DNA of 64,000 bases from Cladorhizidae sp. MBARI D1340-BT2 (GCA_028752905.1 JAQNBH010000015.1:31184488-31248487), one strand, 5' to 3'. Shown: positions 1 through 11,719, numbered from the stretch's first letter. The notes: generated by a model from the sequence alone, not told the origin. A program made the numbers and translations.

Positions 1-640
1 TAATCCGTATGAATTATTTCCTATCGTTATTACGTCACTGAATAAGAAGTTCTATTATTGTTACTATTCCATTCAGTCTCTCTATTCAGACTGCAGCAGT
101 ATCTTTTTATCTAGTGCATCCATTTCCATAGGAACATCAGTAAAGCTAGTGTGAGATTGATCAGCCATCCACTTTCAATTTCTTCAAGACAGTCCTTCTC
201 CATTGCCACATGTATGTGCACAATGAAACAATAGACAGCCATACATTCTCTCCAAATGGCTCAATGGTCTAAATTGACACAGTCTCAGGGAATAATTGTG
301 ATGGTTTAATTTAAAGGGGAGGAGTTTTACGTTGTGATAATTTGTTTGTTAATTAACTAGTTAGAATAGTTCCGTTATTAATCATTTGGTGTAAACAAAC
401 GGAACAGTGCATGTCCGTATATCATTTAGAGAACGATATTTTTCCTTGTTCCTTATTATATATTATTCTAGCCTTGTGAGGTTACGGAGAGTTCCTGATC
501 CAAATTATGCCAAATTAACAGCTTTCGTGTGGATTTTCGTGCTAATGGAGTTGAGGTGCATTAGTGTGATTATGTCTTGAGTATTTCTTGCTTCACGAGT
601 TCATAGTTGGGAAGAAAGACACATGGAAATTCCACACACC
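1..640. other. unannotated AT-rich sequence
   Basis: No open frame, repeat or RNA gene that I can support. Ordinary intergenic or intronic sequence by appearance. Confidence 0.5.
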
Positions 641-649
641 TCCTTACAC

Positions 650-650
650 A

Positions 651-683
<33 letters not shown>

Positions 684-689
684 AGAGAC
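650..689. repeat. CT/CA dinucleotide microsatellite
   Basis: A short CT run passes into about 14 CA dinucleotides and then GA. The sequence from 690 to 942 holds no gene I can support. A minus-strand frame at 644-895 runs into the microsatellite and has no recognisable domain. Confidence 0.9.
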
Positions 690-942
690 ACCTTTTTATA
701 TGTACAAGAGGATGTATGGTGGATTGATGGTTGATTGATTGCTATGGAATTCCAGGGGAAGTCTTGGTTGATTGAGGACTCAAAGGGGCGCATTAGACGT
801 AACTCTTCACGAAGACCGTCATGTGCCATCAAATTTGGGAGAGGGGTGCCCCCTGAGGTGCAAATGATGCCATAGAATGGCACAGCACTTGGCACTGTCA
901 GCCATTTTGCTCAGGGGTACACCCGCACATACGTTGATGCCA

Positions 943-2112
943 CACAAACAGCGCAACATGTTGGCATCACCAACAAACTACGTGAGCTATGCAACGTGTG
1001 GGCGTCACCAACAAACTACGTCAGCTGCAACATGTGTGCATCACCAACAAACTACGTCAGCTATGCAACATGTGTGCATCACCAACAAACTACGTCAGCT
1101 ATGCAACATGTGTGCATCACCAACAAACGATGTCAGCTGCAACATGTGGGTATCACCAACAAACTACGTCAGCAACGCAACATGTGGGCATCACCAACAA
1201 ACGATGTCAGCTGCAACATGTGGGTATCACCAACAAACTACGTCAGCAACGCAACATGTGGGCATCACCAACAAACTATGTCAGCTGCAACATGTGTGCA
1301 TCACCAACAAACTACGTCAGCTATGCAACATGTGTGCATCACCAACAAACTACGTCAGCTACGCAACATGTGGGCATCACCAACAAACTATGTCAGCTGC
1401 AACATGTGGGTATCACCAACAAACTACGTCAGCTATGCAACATGTGGGCATCACCAACAAACTACGTCAGCTACGCAACTTGTGGGCATCACCAACAAAC
1501 TATGTCAGCTGCAACATGTGGGTATCACCAACAAACTACGTCAGCTATGCAACATGTGGGCATCACCAACAAACTACGCCAGCTACACAACATGTGGGCG
1601 TCACCAACAAACTACGTCAGCTACGCAACATGTGGGCATCACCAACAAACTACGGCAGCTACACAACATGTGGGCATCACCAACAAACTACGGCAGCTAC
1701 GCAACATGTGGGTATCACCAACAAACTACGTCAGCTATGCAACATGTGGGCATCACCAACAAACTACGCCAGCTACACAACATGTGGGCGTCACCAACAA
1801 ACTACGTCAGCTACGCAACATGTGGGCATCACCAACAAACTACGGCAGCTACACAACATGTGGGCATCACCAACAAACTACGGCAGCTACACAACATGTG
1901 GGCATCACCAACAAACTATGCCAGCTGCAACATGTGGGTGTCACCAACAAACTATGCCAGCTACGCAACATGTGCGCATACGCCAGCTATGCAACATGTG
2001 GGGGCGTCACCAACAAACTACGTCAGCTATGCAACATGTGGTGGGCATCCAACAAACTACGCCAGCTAAGCATGTGGGTATCACCAACAAACTATGCGCC
2101 AGCTACGTTAGA
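943..2112. repeat. 38-bp minisatellite, about 30 copies
   Basis: The unit contains ATCACCAACAAACTACGTCA followed by GCTATGCAACATGTGGGC. Some units lack two bases (36 bp). The length is not a multiple of three and the unit has no stop in any plus-strand frame, so all three forward frames stay open for over 1 kb (encoded pattern HHQQT / ITNKL / SPTNY). Divergence between units is moderate. I do not regard the frames as genes. 2113-2261 holds nothing recognisable. Confidence 0.95.
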
Positions 2113-2261
2113 GACACACAATACAAGCTTTTTTCTATTGTCCTGCAATTAGCCCTTCTCTATTAGAAAAATACAACACTTGCTCAAGTAGAGAATTTAC
2201 AGATGGCAGCATCGTCGAGCTACAAAGAAATAAAAATAGAGTAACCATAATGATAGGGTAT

Positions 2262-2996
2262 CTAGTCTCTGCTTCGTGGGGAGCTCAGCTACTGGTGTCT
2301 AGGCCCTGCTTCATGGGGAGCCCAATGGGGTGCCCAGCTACTGGTGCATAGGCCCTGCTTCATGGGGAGCCCAGCTACTGAGTGCCTAGGCTCTGCATCA
2401 TGGGAAGCCCAGCTACTGGGTGCCTAGGCTCTGCATCATGGGAAGCACAGCTACTGGGTGCCTAGACCCTGCTTCATGGGGAGCCCAGCTACTGGGTGCC
2501 TAGGCTCTGCATCATAGGGAGCCCAGCTACTGGGTGCCTAGACCATGGGGAGCACAGCTACTGGGTGCCTAGGCCGTGGGGAGCACAGCTACTGGGTGCC
2601 TAGGCCATGGGGAGCACAGCTACTGGGTGCCTAGACCATGGGGAGCACACTACTGGGCGCCTGCGCCTAGGCCATGGGGAGCACAGCTACTGGGCGCCTG
2701 CGCCTAGGCCATGGGGAGCACAGCTACTGGGTGCCTAGGCCGTGGGGAGCACAGCTGCCTAGGCCACGGGGAGCACAGCTACTGGGTGCCTAGATGCCTA
2801 GACCGTGGGGAGCACAGCTACTGGGTGCCTAGACCGTGGGGAGCACAGCTACTAGGTGCCTAGACCGTGGGGAGCACAGCTACTGGGTGCCTAGGCCGTG
2901 GCTACTAGGTGCCTAGACCGTGGGGAGCACAGCTACTGGGTGCCTAGACCGTGGGGAGCACAGCTACTGGGCGCCTAGGCCATGGGGAGCACAGCT
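2262..2996. repeat. 31-bp minisatellite M, first copy
   Basis: Units of the form GCCTAGGCCATGGGGAGCAC then AGCTACTGGGT, with longer 39-bp variants at the left end carrying a TGCTTCATGG segment. The same array precedes each copy of the 119-bp flank at 6957 and 10887, with different unit numbers. It is the left half of the direct-repeat frame around the piggyBac-like elements. Confidence 0.93.
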
Positions 2997-3115
2997 ATAA
3001 GATACTGATGACAGAACCTGCTTACCAGACAGACCAACTACACCAGCAACGTATGACATGTATGTGTGTCACTTCTCTGTCTAGTCCGGGCAATGCCAGG
3101 TGCTCCTGCTATTAA
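2997..3115. repeat. flank F, copy 1 of 3, ending in TTAA
   Basis: A 119-bp sequence beginning ATAAGATACTGATGACAG and ending GCTATTAA. It recurs at 6957-7075 and 10887-11005 without differences that I can see. Copies 1 and 2 are followed by the left end of a piggyBac-like element; copy 3 is followed by unrelated sequence. TTAA is the known target of piggyBac-type transposases. Confidence 0.9.
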
Positions 3116-3175
3116 CCGATTAAACGCCGTAAACGCCATATGGCGCGAGACCTTACATCCTTCGCCACACAAAAA

Positions 3176-3184
3176 TATATAAAA
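3176..3184 (+). promoter_or_regulatory. possible TATA box of transposase gene
   Basis: TATATAAAA lies 165 bases before the ATG of the transposase first exon. The same element is at 7136-7144 in the second copy. Position and sequence fit a TATA box; there is no other evidence. Confidence 0.35.
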
Positions 3185-3348
3185 TGAACCGTTACGAGCT
3201 AACAGCCCCGGTTGGGTTCTGCACATGCCTAGTAGACTAGAGAACGTCACAAAAATGATTATTTCCGGTTGATGCATCGTGCAACAAAAATCCTGCGGTT
3301 GAACGCCATTTTTGTTGGTCGAGCTTCTTTTTTTTTAACTGCTCAAAG

Positions 3349-5723
3349 ATGCTCTCCTGTGAGGACGTTATTTCTCAACTTTTAGCCGACGATTCTGGCG
3401 ATTCTGGGTCAGATTCATTTGGGGAAGAAGGTGAAGACATCTATGCATACCGAGGAAACACTCTGGATCCAGTTGCTCTAAGAGAAGAGGCGTGCTTGGA
3501 TGGACTTCTCGATTGTAAGTTTCTTCTAACCTTAGCGCTTCATAGCGCTTCATAGCCTTTGTTTACCATAGTCAACTGAGAGTGTACTATTGCCAAATAC
3601 TAGCTTATTCTGTTGGTATTCCAAATTCAGACAGGATAGTTATAGAAAAAAAGTTATAGCTAAGAGTGTAGGTTGGAGTTGTTGAGTTGTTGATTTTCAT
3701 TTGAATTTGAATTTACAAATGTTGACCACAAACTTGATATATATATATTGTTTTTCCCACCCTCCCCACTACTTTTCCTACAGCATCAGATGATGAGAGT
3801 GGAGATGAGGCATCTATGACTCCTTTTGTTACATTGGAGGATGAGGAAGCCTTGCCTGAAGTCTCTACAGGGCGTAGGAACACGACTGGTGCTGGAGTTG
3901 TGCGAGGGAGAGGCGGGCGAGGGAGTACTGGCCGAGGGAGAGGCGGGCGAGGGAGTACTGGCCGAGGGAGAGGCGGGCGAGGGAGTACTGGCCAAGGGGG
4001 AAGCAGCTCAAGTGGTAGTGGAGTCGTAAGTGTTGCTAGTGGTCCTCCAAAAGGTACTGGTAGTAGGCGGGCCAGAGGTTATAGGCGTGTGCGAGCATCT
4101 GGCACTGGTTCTGTCCGAGCATCTGGCACTGCCCAAGCATCTGGCACTGGTTCTGCCCAAGCATCTGGCACTGGTTCTAGGCTAACTGAGGTCACAGGTA
4201 AGTGGGAAATAAAGGAGCCAACTCCTTTGAAATTGGACTATACAGCAACAGCTGGTCCAACTTCTTCATTGCTTGGTGCATCAAGTACATTTTTAGATGC
4301 ATTTTACCTTTTTTTTACTCTTGAAGTGTGGGAACTCCTAGTAGCAGAGACGAACAGTTACGTTTCTAGGATGGCTAGTCTCTCCAGGCCATGGGTAGAT
4401 ACTAATATAGAGGAAATGAAAGCTTTTGTAGGAATGTTGATAATAATGGGAGTTTCCACACTTCCATACTTAGAATTGTACTGGTCCACTAATCACTCGG
4501 ATTTGTCTGGATCTTTGGTTCGTAAAGTAATGCCTAGGACTCGGTTTTTGGAGCTAATGCGTTATGTACATGTAAATTCTATTGATGGTTTGTTGGTTAC
4601 AAAGGGTAACCTGAATTATGATCGGCTTTATAAGGTAAGGAAGTTATTAGATTTGATTACTCCTAAGTTTGAGAGTGAATATACTTTGCATCAAGAGCTT
4701 AGTATTGATGAAGCTATGATTCCCTTTCAAGGTAGGCTTGGCTTCAAACAGTATATGAAGGACAAACCAATAAAATGGGGGATAAAAGTGTTTGTCCTTT
4801 GTGATGCTAGGAATGGGTACATTTATCGGTTGCAGATTTATACAGGTAAGAACGTGGAAGTAGCTGATAAAACTGGTTTGTGTAGTAGAGTTGTTTTAGA
4901 TTTGTTAGAAGGATTAGAACATAAGAACTTCCATGTGTACATGGACAATTATTATACTAGTCCTAATTTATTTCAAACGCTTACAAGTAAAGGCTTTGGT
5001 GCATGTGGTACAGCTAGGTATACTAGGAGGAACTTTCCTCCAGATTTAGTAACAAAAGCTTCGATTAGAAATAGAGGTTATTATGATTATAGGTCTAATG
5101 GTGCACTCCTGGCTTTAGTTTGGGTAGATAAACGGTCAATCTACATGATAACTAATATACATCCCGCGGAAAATAATTTAGTACCTCCTACTGTAAAAAG
5201 GCGCAAAATTGATGGTTCTAGAGAGGATCTGCCATGTCCCCCATGTTTGCCTGATTATCAGTCATTCATGAGAGGTGTGGACAGAGCAGATCAGAGAATA
5301 GGCTACTATAATTTGGGTAGAAAGTCTAGGAGATGGTGGAAAAGGGTTTTTTCGTATTTGATAGAAGCTTGTTTATTGAATTCATTTATTTTGTTTTCTT
5401 CTGTCCGAGCTCCAATATCAGTAAGGAAGGGTAATTATCTAGAAGCTAGGATTGTTCTAGCTAAATCTTTGATTGGTTCTTTCTCTTCTCGGCAGCGTGC
5501 AGGTCAACGTTGTAGTCAGGCAAATAGTCAGCTAGATCACCTCAATTTAAAACTAGGTCATTTCCCACAGTGCTGTGCAAAGAAGCGCTGTGTAGTTTGC
5601 ATTTGTAAAGGTTACAGGCATGAGGCAAGGTCCCAGTGTTGTTTTTGTAAGGTTCCTTTGTGTGGTGGATCAACAGGCCGTGACTGTTTTCGTAAATACC
5701 ATACCTTGGTGGACTATCAGTAA
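3349..5723 (+). CDS. piggyBac-like transposase, two exons (copy 1)
   Basis: Cut-and-paste transposase of the piggyBac (DDE_Tnp_1_7) family. I read it as exon 1 3349-3514 and exon 2 3784-5723, separated by a 269-bp GT-AG intron (donor ATT|GTAAGT, acceptor CCTACAG). The join is in frame and gives 701 residues; the open frame from the internal ATG at 3816 alone gives 635. The acidic N-terminus continues across the junction (SDDESGDEAS). A three-fold 30-bp repeat then encodes GRGGRGSTGR, followed by ASGTGS repeats. Catalytic aspartates, numbered from ATG 3816: D298 in LSIDEAMIPFQGR, D377 in VYMDNYYTSP, D489 in RGVDRADQ. Their spacing, 79 and 112, is close to the classical family member. A Cys-rich zinc-binding tail (about 586-626) follows. 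No lesion is visible, so it may be active. Its product is identical to copy 2. Confidence 0.9.
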
Positions 5724-5901
5724 TGTTTATGCACCCCCTGCTCCTTTCTGTGCTTCTCTCTTGTTCCCTGCTCCTTCGTCTACTTCTCTCTTGTTCCCTG
5801 CCCCTTCGTCTACTTCTCTCGTTCCCTGTCCCTTCGTCTACTTCTCTCGTCTCTCCAGTATTCAAGTGTTATTCTTATCCTGGTATCTCATGTTTGTGTA
5901 G

Positions 5902-5907
5902 AATAAA
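5902..5907 (+). terminator. polyadenylation signal of transposase, copy 1
   Basis: AATAAA 179 bases after the stop codon, in transposon sequence. The same hexamer is at 9862-9867 in copy 2. 5724-6450 otherwise holds only non-coding transposon sequence. Confidence 0.5.
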
Positions 5908-6450
5908 AACATGGTGAAATATCATGCCGGAGACCAAGCAAGCTATACCCAAGACTGAGCAAGTTCTACTCTACCCGTGACAGCAAGACCGGAGCTCTAC
6001 CCAAGACACTCCCTTACATAATTGTGTTTTATATTATGGTTTTATTCTAGTATGTGTTAGCATTTTCACTCTCTTATAATTAGTTTTTTGTATTATTATT
6101 TGTTAGCATTTTGATGGGGAAAACAACCCACTGGCTTTGCATATGGTAGAGGGTTTGTAAATAGATGCTCCATCTTGTGTTGGCATTATAATGTGTGTAT
6201 AATAGTGTGAAAATATGAAAATATTCACCCCCAAGAAGATGACAAGGTTTTATAATGCTGGTTAGTTCTGCCCAGTTGGTAAGGAAGGCTCGATTTTTTT
6301 ACAGGAAGTAGAGCTATCATGTGGCTTAATATGACCCAAGTTTCATGGGTGGAGTCCCTGCAGAACGGAAGATATAAAAATAATAAGTAAAATACCTCGT
6401 TAATTCATGAATAATTTGCCCGCGGGTACTAGGAATACGGCGTGTAAAGG

Positions 6451-6956
6451 CCTAGACCCTGCTTCATGGGGAGCCCAGCTACTGGGTGCCTAGGCTCTGC
6501 ATCATAGGGAGCCCAGCTACTGGGTGCCTAGACCATGGGGAGCACAGCTACTGGGTGCCTAGGCCATGGGGAGCACAGCTACTGGGTGCCTAGACCATGG
6601 GGAGCACACTACTGGGCGCCTGCGCCTAGGCCATGGGGAGCACAGCTACTGGGCGCCTGCGCCTAGGCCATGGGGAGCACAGCTACTGGGTGCCTAGGCC
6701 GTGGGGAGCACAGCTGCCTAGGCCACGGGGAGCACAGCTACTGGGTGCCTAGATGCCTAGACCGTGGGGAGCACAGCTACTGGGTGCCTAGACCGTGGGG
6801 AGCACAGCTACTGGGTGCCTAGACCGTGGGGAGCACAGCTACTGGGCGCCTGGGAGCACAGCTACTGGGTGCCTAGACCGTGGGGAGCACAGCTACTGGG
6901 CGCCTAGGCCATGGGGAGCACAGCTACTGGGCGCCTAGGCCATGGGGAGCACAGCT
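6451..6956. repeat. 31-bp minisatellite M, second copy
   Basis: Same unit family as 2262-2996, joined directly to the right end of transposon copy 1. It is shorter and its variant order differs from the first copy, so arrays have changed length since the duplication. Confidence 0.92.
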
Positions 6957-7075
6957 ATAAGATACTGATGACAGAACCTGCTTACCAGACAGACCAACTA
7001 CACCAGCAACGTATGACATGTATGTGTGTCACTTCTCTGTCTAGTCCGGGCAATGCCAGGTGCTCCTGCTATTAA
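6957..7075. repeat. flank F, copy 2 of 3
   Basis: Matches 2997-3115 at an offset of 3,960 bases and again ends in TTAA, followed by a transposon left end. Confidence 0.9.
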
Positions 7076-10000
7076 CCGATTAAACGCCGTAAACGCCATA
7101 TGGCGCGAGACCTTACATCCTTCGCCACACAAAAATATATAAAATGAACCGTTACGAGCTAACAGCCCCGGTTGGGTTCTGCACATGCCTAGTAGACTAG
7201 AGAACGTCACAAAAATGATTATTTCCGGTTGATGCATCGTGCAACAAAAATCCTGCGGTTGAACGCCATTTTTGTTGGTCGAGCTTCTTTTTTTTTAACT
7301 GCTCAAAGATGCTCTCCTGTGAGGACGTTATTTCTCAACTTTTAGCCGACGATTCTGGCGATTCTGGGTCAGATTCATTTGGGGAAGAAGGTGAAGACAT
7401 CTATGCATACCGAGGAAACACTCTGGATCCAGTTGCTCTAAGAGAAGAGGCGTGCTTGGATGGACTTCTCGATTGTAAGTTTCTTCTAACCTTAGCGCTT
7501 CATAGCGCTTCATAGCCTTTGTTTACCATAGTCAACTGAGAGTGTACTATTGCCAAATACTAGCTTATTCTGTTGGTATTCCAAATTCAGACAGGATAGT
7601 TATAGAAAAAAAGTTATAGCTAAGAGTGTAGGTTGGAGTTGTTGAGTTGTTGATTTTCATTTGAATTTGAATTTACAAATGTTGACCACAAACTTGATAT
7701 ATATATATTGTTTTTCCCACCCTCCCCACTACTTTTCCTACAGCATCAGATGATGAGAGTGGAGATGAGGCATCTATGACTCCTTTTGTTACATTGGAGG
7801 ATGAGGAAGCCTTGCCTGAAGTCTCTACAGGGCGTAGGAACACGACTGGTGCTGGAGTTGTGCGAGGGAGAGGCGGGCGAGGGAGTACTGGCCGAGGGAG
7901 AGGCGGGCGAGGGAGTACTGGCCGAGGGAGAGGCGGGCGAGGGAGTACTGGCCAAGGGGGAAGCAGCTCAAGTGGTAGTGGAGTCGTAAGTGTTGCTAGT
8001 GGTCCTCCAAAAGGTACTGGTAGTAGGCGGGCCAGAGGTTATAGGCGTGTGCGAGCATCTGGCACTGGTTCTGTCCGAGCATCTGGCACTGCCCAAGCAT
8101 CTGGCACTGGTTCTGCCCAAGCATCTGGCACTGGTTCTAGGCTAACTGAGGTCACAGGTAAGTGGGAAATAAAGGAGCCAACTCCTTTGAAATTGGACTA
8201 TACAGCAACAGCTGGTCCAACTTCTTCATTGCTTGGTGCATCAAGTACATTTTTAGATGCATTTTACCTTTTTTTTACTCTTGAAGTGTGGGAACTCCTA
8301 GTAGCAGAGACGAACAGTTACGTTTCTAGGATGGCTAGTCTCTCCAGGCCATGGGTAGATACTAATATAGAGGAAATGAAAGCTTTTGTAGGAATGTTGA
8401 TAATAATGGGAGTTTCCACACTTCCATACTTAGAATTGTACTGGTCCACTAATCACTCGGATTTGTCTGGATCTTTGGTTCGTAAAGTAATGCCTAGGAC
8501 TCGGTTTTTGGAGCTAATGCGTTATGTACATGTAAATTCTATTGATGGTTTGTTGGTTACAAAGGGTAACCTGAATTATGATCGGCTTTATAAGGTAAGG
8601 AAGTTATTAGATTTGATTACTCCTAAGTTTGAGAGTGAATATACTTTGCATCAAGAGCTTAGTATTGATGAAGCTATGATTCCCTTTCAAGGTAGGCTTG
8701 GCTTCAAACAGTATATGAAGGACAAACCAATAAAATGGGGGATAAAAGTGTTTGTCCTTTGTGATGCTAGGAATGGGTACATTTATCGGTTGCAGATTTA
8801 TACAGGTAAGAACGTGGAAGTAGCTGATAAAACTGGTTTGTGTAGTAGAGTTGTTTTAGATTTGTTAGAAGGATTAGAACATAAGAACTTCCATGTGTAC
8901 ATGGACAATTATTATACTAGTCCTAATTTATTTCAAACGCTTACAAGTAAAGGCTTTGGTGCATGTGGTACAGCTAGGTATACTAGGAGGAACTTTCCTC
9001 CAGATTTAGTAACAAAAGCTTCGATTAGAAATAGAGGTTATTATGATTATAGGTCTAATGGTGCACTCCTGGCTTTAGTTTGGGTAGATAAACGGTCAAT
9101 CTACATGATAACTAATATACATCCCGCGGAAAATAATTTAGTACCTCCTACTGTAAAAAGGCGCAAAATTGATGGTTCTAGAGAGGATCTGCCATGTCCC
9201 CCATGTTTGCCTGATTATCAGTCATTCATGAGAGGTGTGGACAGAGCAGATCAGAGAATAGGCTACTATAATTTGGGTAGAAAGTCTAGGAGATGGTGGA
9301 AAAGGGTTTTTTCGTATTTGATAGAAGCTTGTTTATTGAATTCATTTATTTTGTTTTCTTCTGTCCGAGCTCCAATATCAGTAAGGAAGGGTAATTATCT
9401 AGAAGCTAGGATTGTTCTAGCTAAATCTTTGATTGGTTCTTTCTCTTCTCGGCAGCGTGCAGGTCAACGTTGTAGTCAGGCAAATAGTCAGCTAGATCAC
9501 CTCAATTTAAAACTAGGTCATTTCCCACAGTGCTGTGCAAAGAAGCGCTGTGTAGTTTGCATTTGTAAAGGTTACAGGCATGAGGCAAGGTCCCAGTGTT
9601 GTTTTTGTAAGGTTCCTTTGTGTGGTGGATCAACAGGCCGTGACTGTTTTCGTAAATACCATACCTTGGTGGACTATCAGTAATGTTTATGCACCCCCTG
9701 CTCCTTTCTGTGCTTCTCTCTTGTTCCCTGCTCCTTCGTCTACTTCTCTCTTGTTCCCTGCCCCTTCGTCTACTTCTCTCGTTCCCTGTCCCTTCGTCTA
9801 CTTCTCTCGTCTCTCCAGTATTCAAGTGTTATTCTTATCCTGGTATCTCATGTTTGTGTAGAATAAAAACATGGTGAAATATCATGCCGGAGACCAAGCA
9901 AGCTATACCCAAGACTGAGCAAGTTCTACTCTACCCGTGACAGCAAGACCGGAGCTCTACCCAAGACACTCCCTTACATAATTGTGTTTTATATTATGGT

Positions 10001-10411
10001 TTTATTCTAGTATGTGTTAGCATTTTCACTCTCTTATAATTAGTTTTTTGTATTATTATTTGTTAGCATTTTGATGGGGAAAACAACCCACTGGCTTTGC
10101 ATATGGTAGAGGGTTTGTAAATAGATGCTCCATCTTGTGTTGGCATTATAATGTGTGTATAATAGTGTGAAAATATGAAAATATTCACCCCCAAGAAGAT
10201 GACAAGGTTTTATAATGCTGGTTAGTTCTGCCCAGTTGGTAAGGAAGGCTCGATTTTTTTTACAGGAAGTAGAGCTATCATGTGGCTTAATATGACCCAA
10301 GTTTCATGGGTGGAGTCCCTGCAGAACGGAAGATATAAAAATAATAAGTAAAATACCTCGTTAATTCATGAATAATTTGCCCGCGGGTACTAGGAATACG
10401 GCGTGTAAAGG
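7076..10411 (+). mobile_element. piggyBac-like DNA transposon, copy 2
   Basis: Second copy of the 3116-6450 element at an offset of 3,960 bases. The only difference I found inside the element is one extra T in a T-run near 10253-10261, after which the offset is 3,961. The right terminus again abuts minisatellite M without TTAA. Near identity implies a very recent duplication, active homogenisation, or an assembly duplication. Confidence 0.85.
7309..9683 (+). CDS. piggyBac-like transposase, two exons (copy 2)
   Basis: Exon 1 7309-7474, intron 7475-7743, exon 2 7744-9683, giving the same 701-residue product as copy 1; the 635-residue frame begins at ATG 7776. Catalytic aspartates lie in LSIDEAMIPF, YMDNYYTSP and RGVDRADQ, and the C-terminal Cys-rich segment is complete. 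Each copy has its own TATA-like box and AATAAA, so either could be transcribed alone. Both copies being intact matches recent origin; it is not by itself proof of selection or activity. Confidence 0.9.
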
Positions 10412-10886
10412 CCTAGACCCTGCTTCATGGGGAGCCCAGCTACTGGGTGCCTAGGCTCTGCATCATAGGGAGCCCAGCTACTGGGTGCCTAGACCATGGG
10501 GAGCACAGCTACTGGGTGCCTAGGCCATGGGGAGCACAGCTACTGGGTGCCTAGACCATGGGGAGCACACTACTGGGCGCCTGCGCCTAGGCCATGGGGA
10601 GCACAGCTACTGGGCGCCTGCGCCTAGGCCATGGGGAGCACAGCTACTGGGTGCCTAGGCCGTGGGGAGCACAGCTGCCTAGGCCACGGGGAGCACAGCT
10701 ACTGGGTGCCTAGATGCCTAGACCGTGGGGAGCACAGCTACTGGGTGCCTAGACCGTGGGGAGCACAGCTACTGGGTGCCTAGACCGTGGGGAGCACAGC
10801 TACTGGGCGCCTGGGAGCACAGCTACTGGGTGCCTAGACCGTGGGGAGCACAGCTACTGGGCGCCTAGGCCATGGGGAGCACAGCT
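10412..10886. repeat. 31-bp minisatellite M, third copy
   Basis: Begins with the same GCCTAGACCCTGCTTCATGG start as the second copy. It ends in flank F copy 3. Confidence 0.92.
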
Positions 10887-11006
10887 ATAAGATACTGATG
10901 ACAGAACCTGCTTACCAGACAGACCAACTACACCAGCAACGTATGACATGTATGTGTGTCACTTCTCTGTCTAGTCCGGGCAATGCCAGGTGCTCCTGCT
11001 ATTAAC
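10887..11006. repeat. flank F, copy 3, with unoccupied TTAA
   Basis: Same 119 bp as the other two copies, ending GCTATTAAC. After this base the sequence diverges from the transposon copies into unique DNA (TACACATTTACAG). It looks like an empty target site. Confidence 0.85.
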
Positions 11007-11719
11007 TACACATTTACAGTGTTACTCTATCTGCATACTTATATATTTTTTAATCAGTGGGCTAATTAGTTTGTGGGTGGGGAGACAACCTCTGCAAGCA
11101 CTAAAAGAGAGAGAGAGCAAGGGGGAATATAATTGGAACAGAATGGAATTAAGGAATGAGAGTGCTTAAATTAGATAGATTCTGATTCAATTACTGTTAA
11201 GGAGAATAGATAGACAGTAGACCAACTACAAGCCGAGCCTAGAGTGGACCCCATAGAGCTAAGATATAATAATTAGCTCAACATACACAGGTTGCAGGAC
11301 GAGGCTTGTACCACTTAAGTGGTACCTGCCATGTAGAGGACAAGGTATCGGTTGTGACAGTGACAATGTTGGACAGAGACAATGTCGGGCACTACATACC
11401 CTGTCAGCAAAATCTAGGACGGTGTTCTTGTCTTACTCTTAGCGCGTATTATAGGCACTGACTTAAGTGCCTTCTGAATTTGAAGCGAGACAGGTTTTTG
11501 TAATTTAATTTATTACTAATTTTTCTTACAATACAAGAAAAAAAGAAAACACCCTTTGCAGCCACCCGCTAACTCAATAAATTAGGATATATCCCACGAC
11601 ACTCCGCCCTTCGCTACATGCAATACTGTATCTACACCTGCTTAGCCGGCAGGGATCCTTCAGGTGGGTTCACAGTTCAAACAGGACATTAAATATAGTG
11701 TGATGTAGTCCCTACTTAC
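11007..11719. other. unique sequence with an 18-bp perfect palindrome
   Basis: Mostly unremarkable. GTACCACTTAAGTGGTAC at 11308-11325 is a perfect 18-bp palindrome. A minus-strand stretch 11326-11400 is open and bounded by CAG and GTACC. It is in phase with the candidate exon at 11720-11774 and could be the next exon of the START-like gene, but I do not recognise its product. Confidence 0.4.

Larger units (their letters stand above)
3116..6450 (+). mobile_element. piggyBac-like DNA transposon, copy 1
   Basis: The left end starts just after TTAA with CCGATTAAACGCCG. At the right, the reverse complement of CGGCGTGTAAAGGC (6438-6451) matches this at about 10 of 14 positions, including the run ACGCCG, so I place short inverted termini there. 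An alternative is a left TTAA at 3120 and a right GTAA at 6444. The right end has no TTAA and runs straight into minisatellite M, so that junction is not a canonical insertion. Inside are a possible TATA box (3176-3184), a two-exon transposase gene, a C/T-rich 3' repeat (about 5745-5850) and AATAAA at 5902. About 3.3 kb in all. Confidence 0.85.

Noticed and set aside
877..2166. Three overlapping plus-strand frames of 357-429 codons
   Set aside because: All are shadows of the same 38-bp array read in three phases; mutual overlap excludes that all are genes and none has a domain.
3550..3575. GTCAACTGAGAG inside the transposase intron as a MITE copy
   Set aside because: Only 12 bases match; too short to claim.
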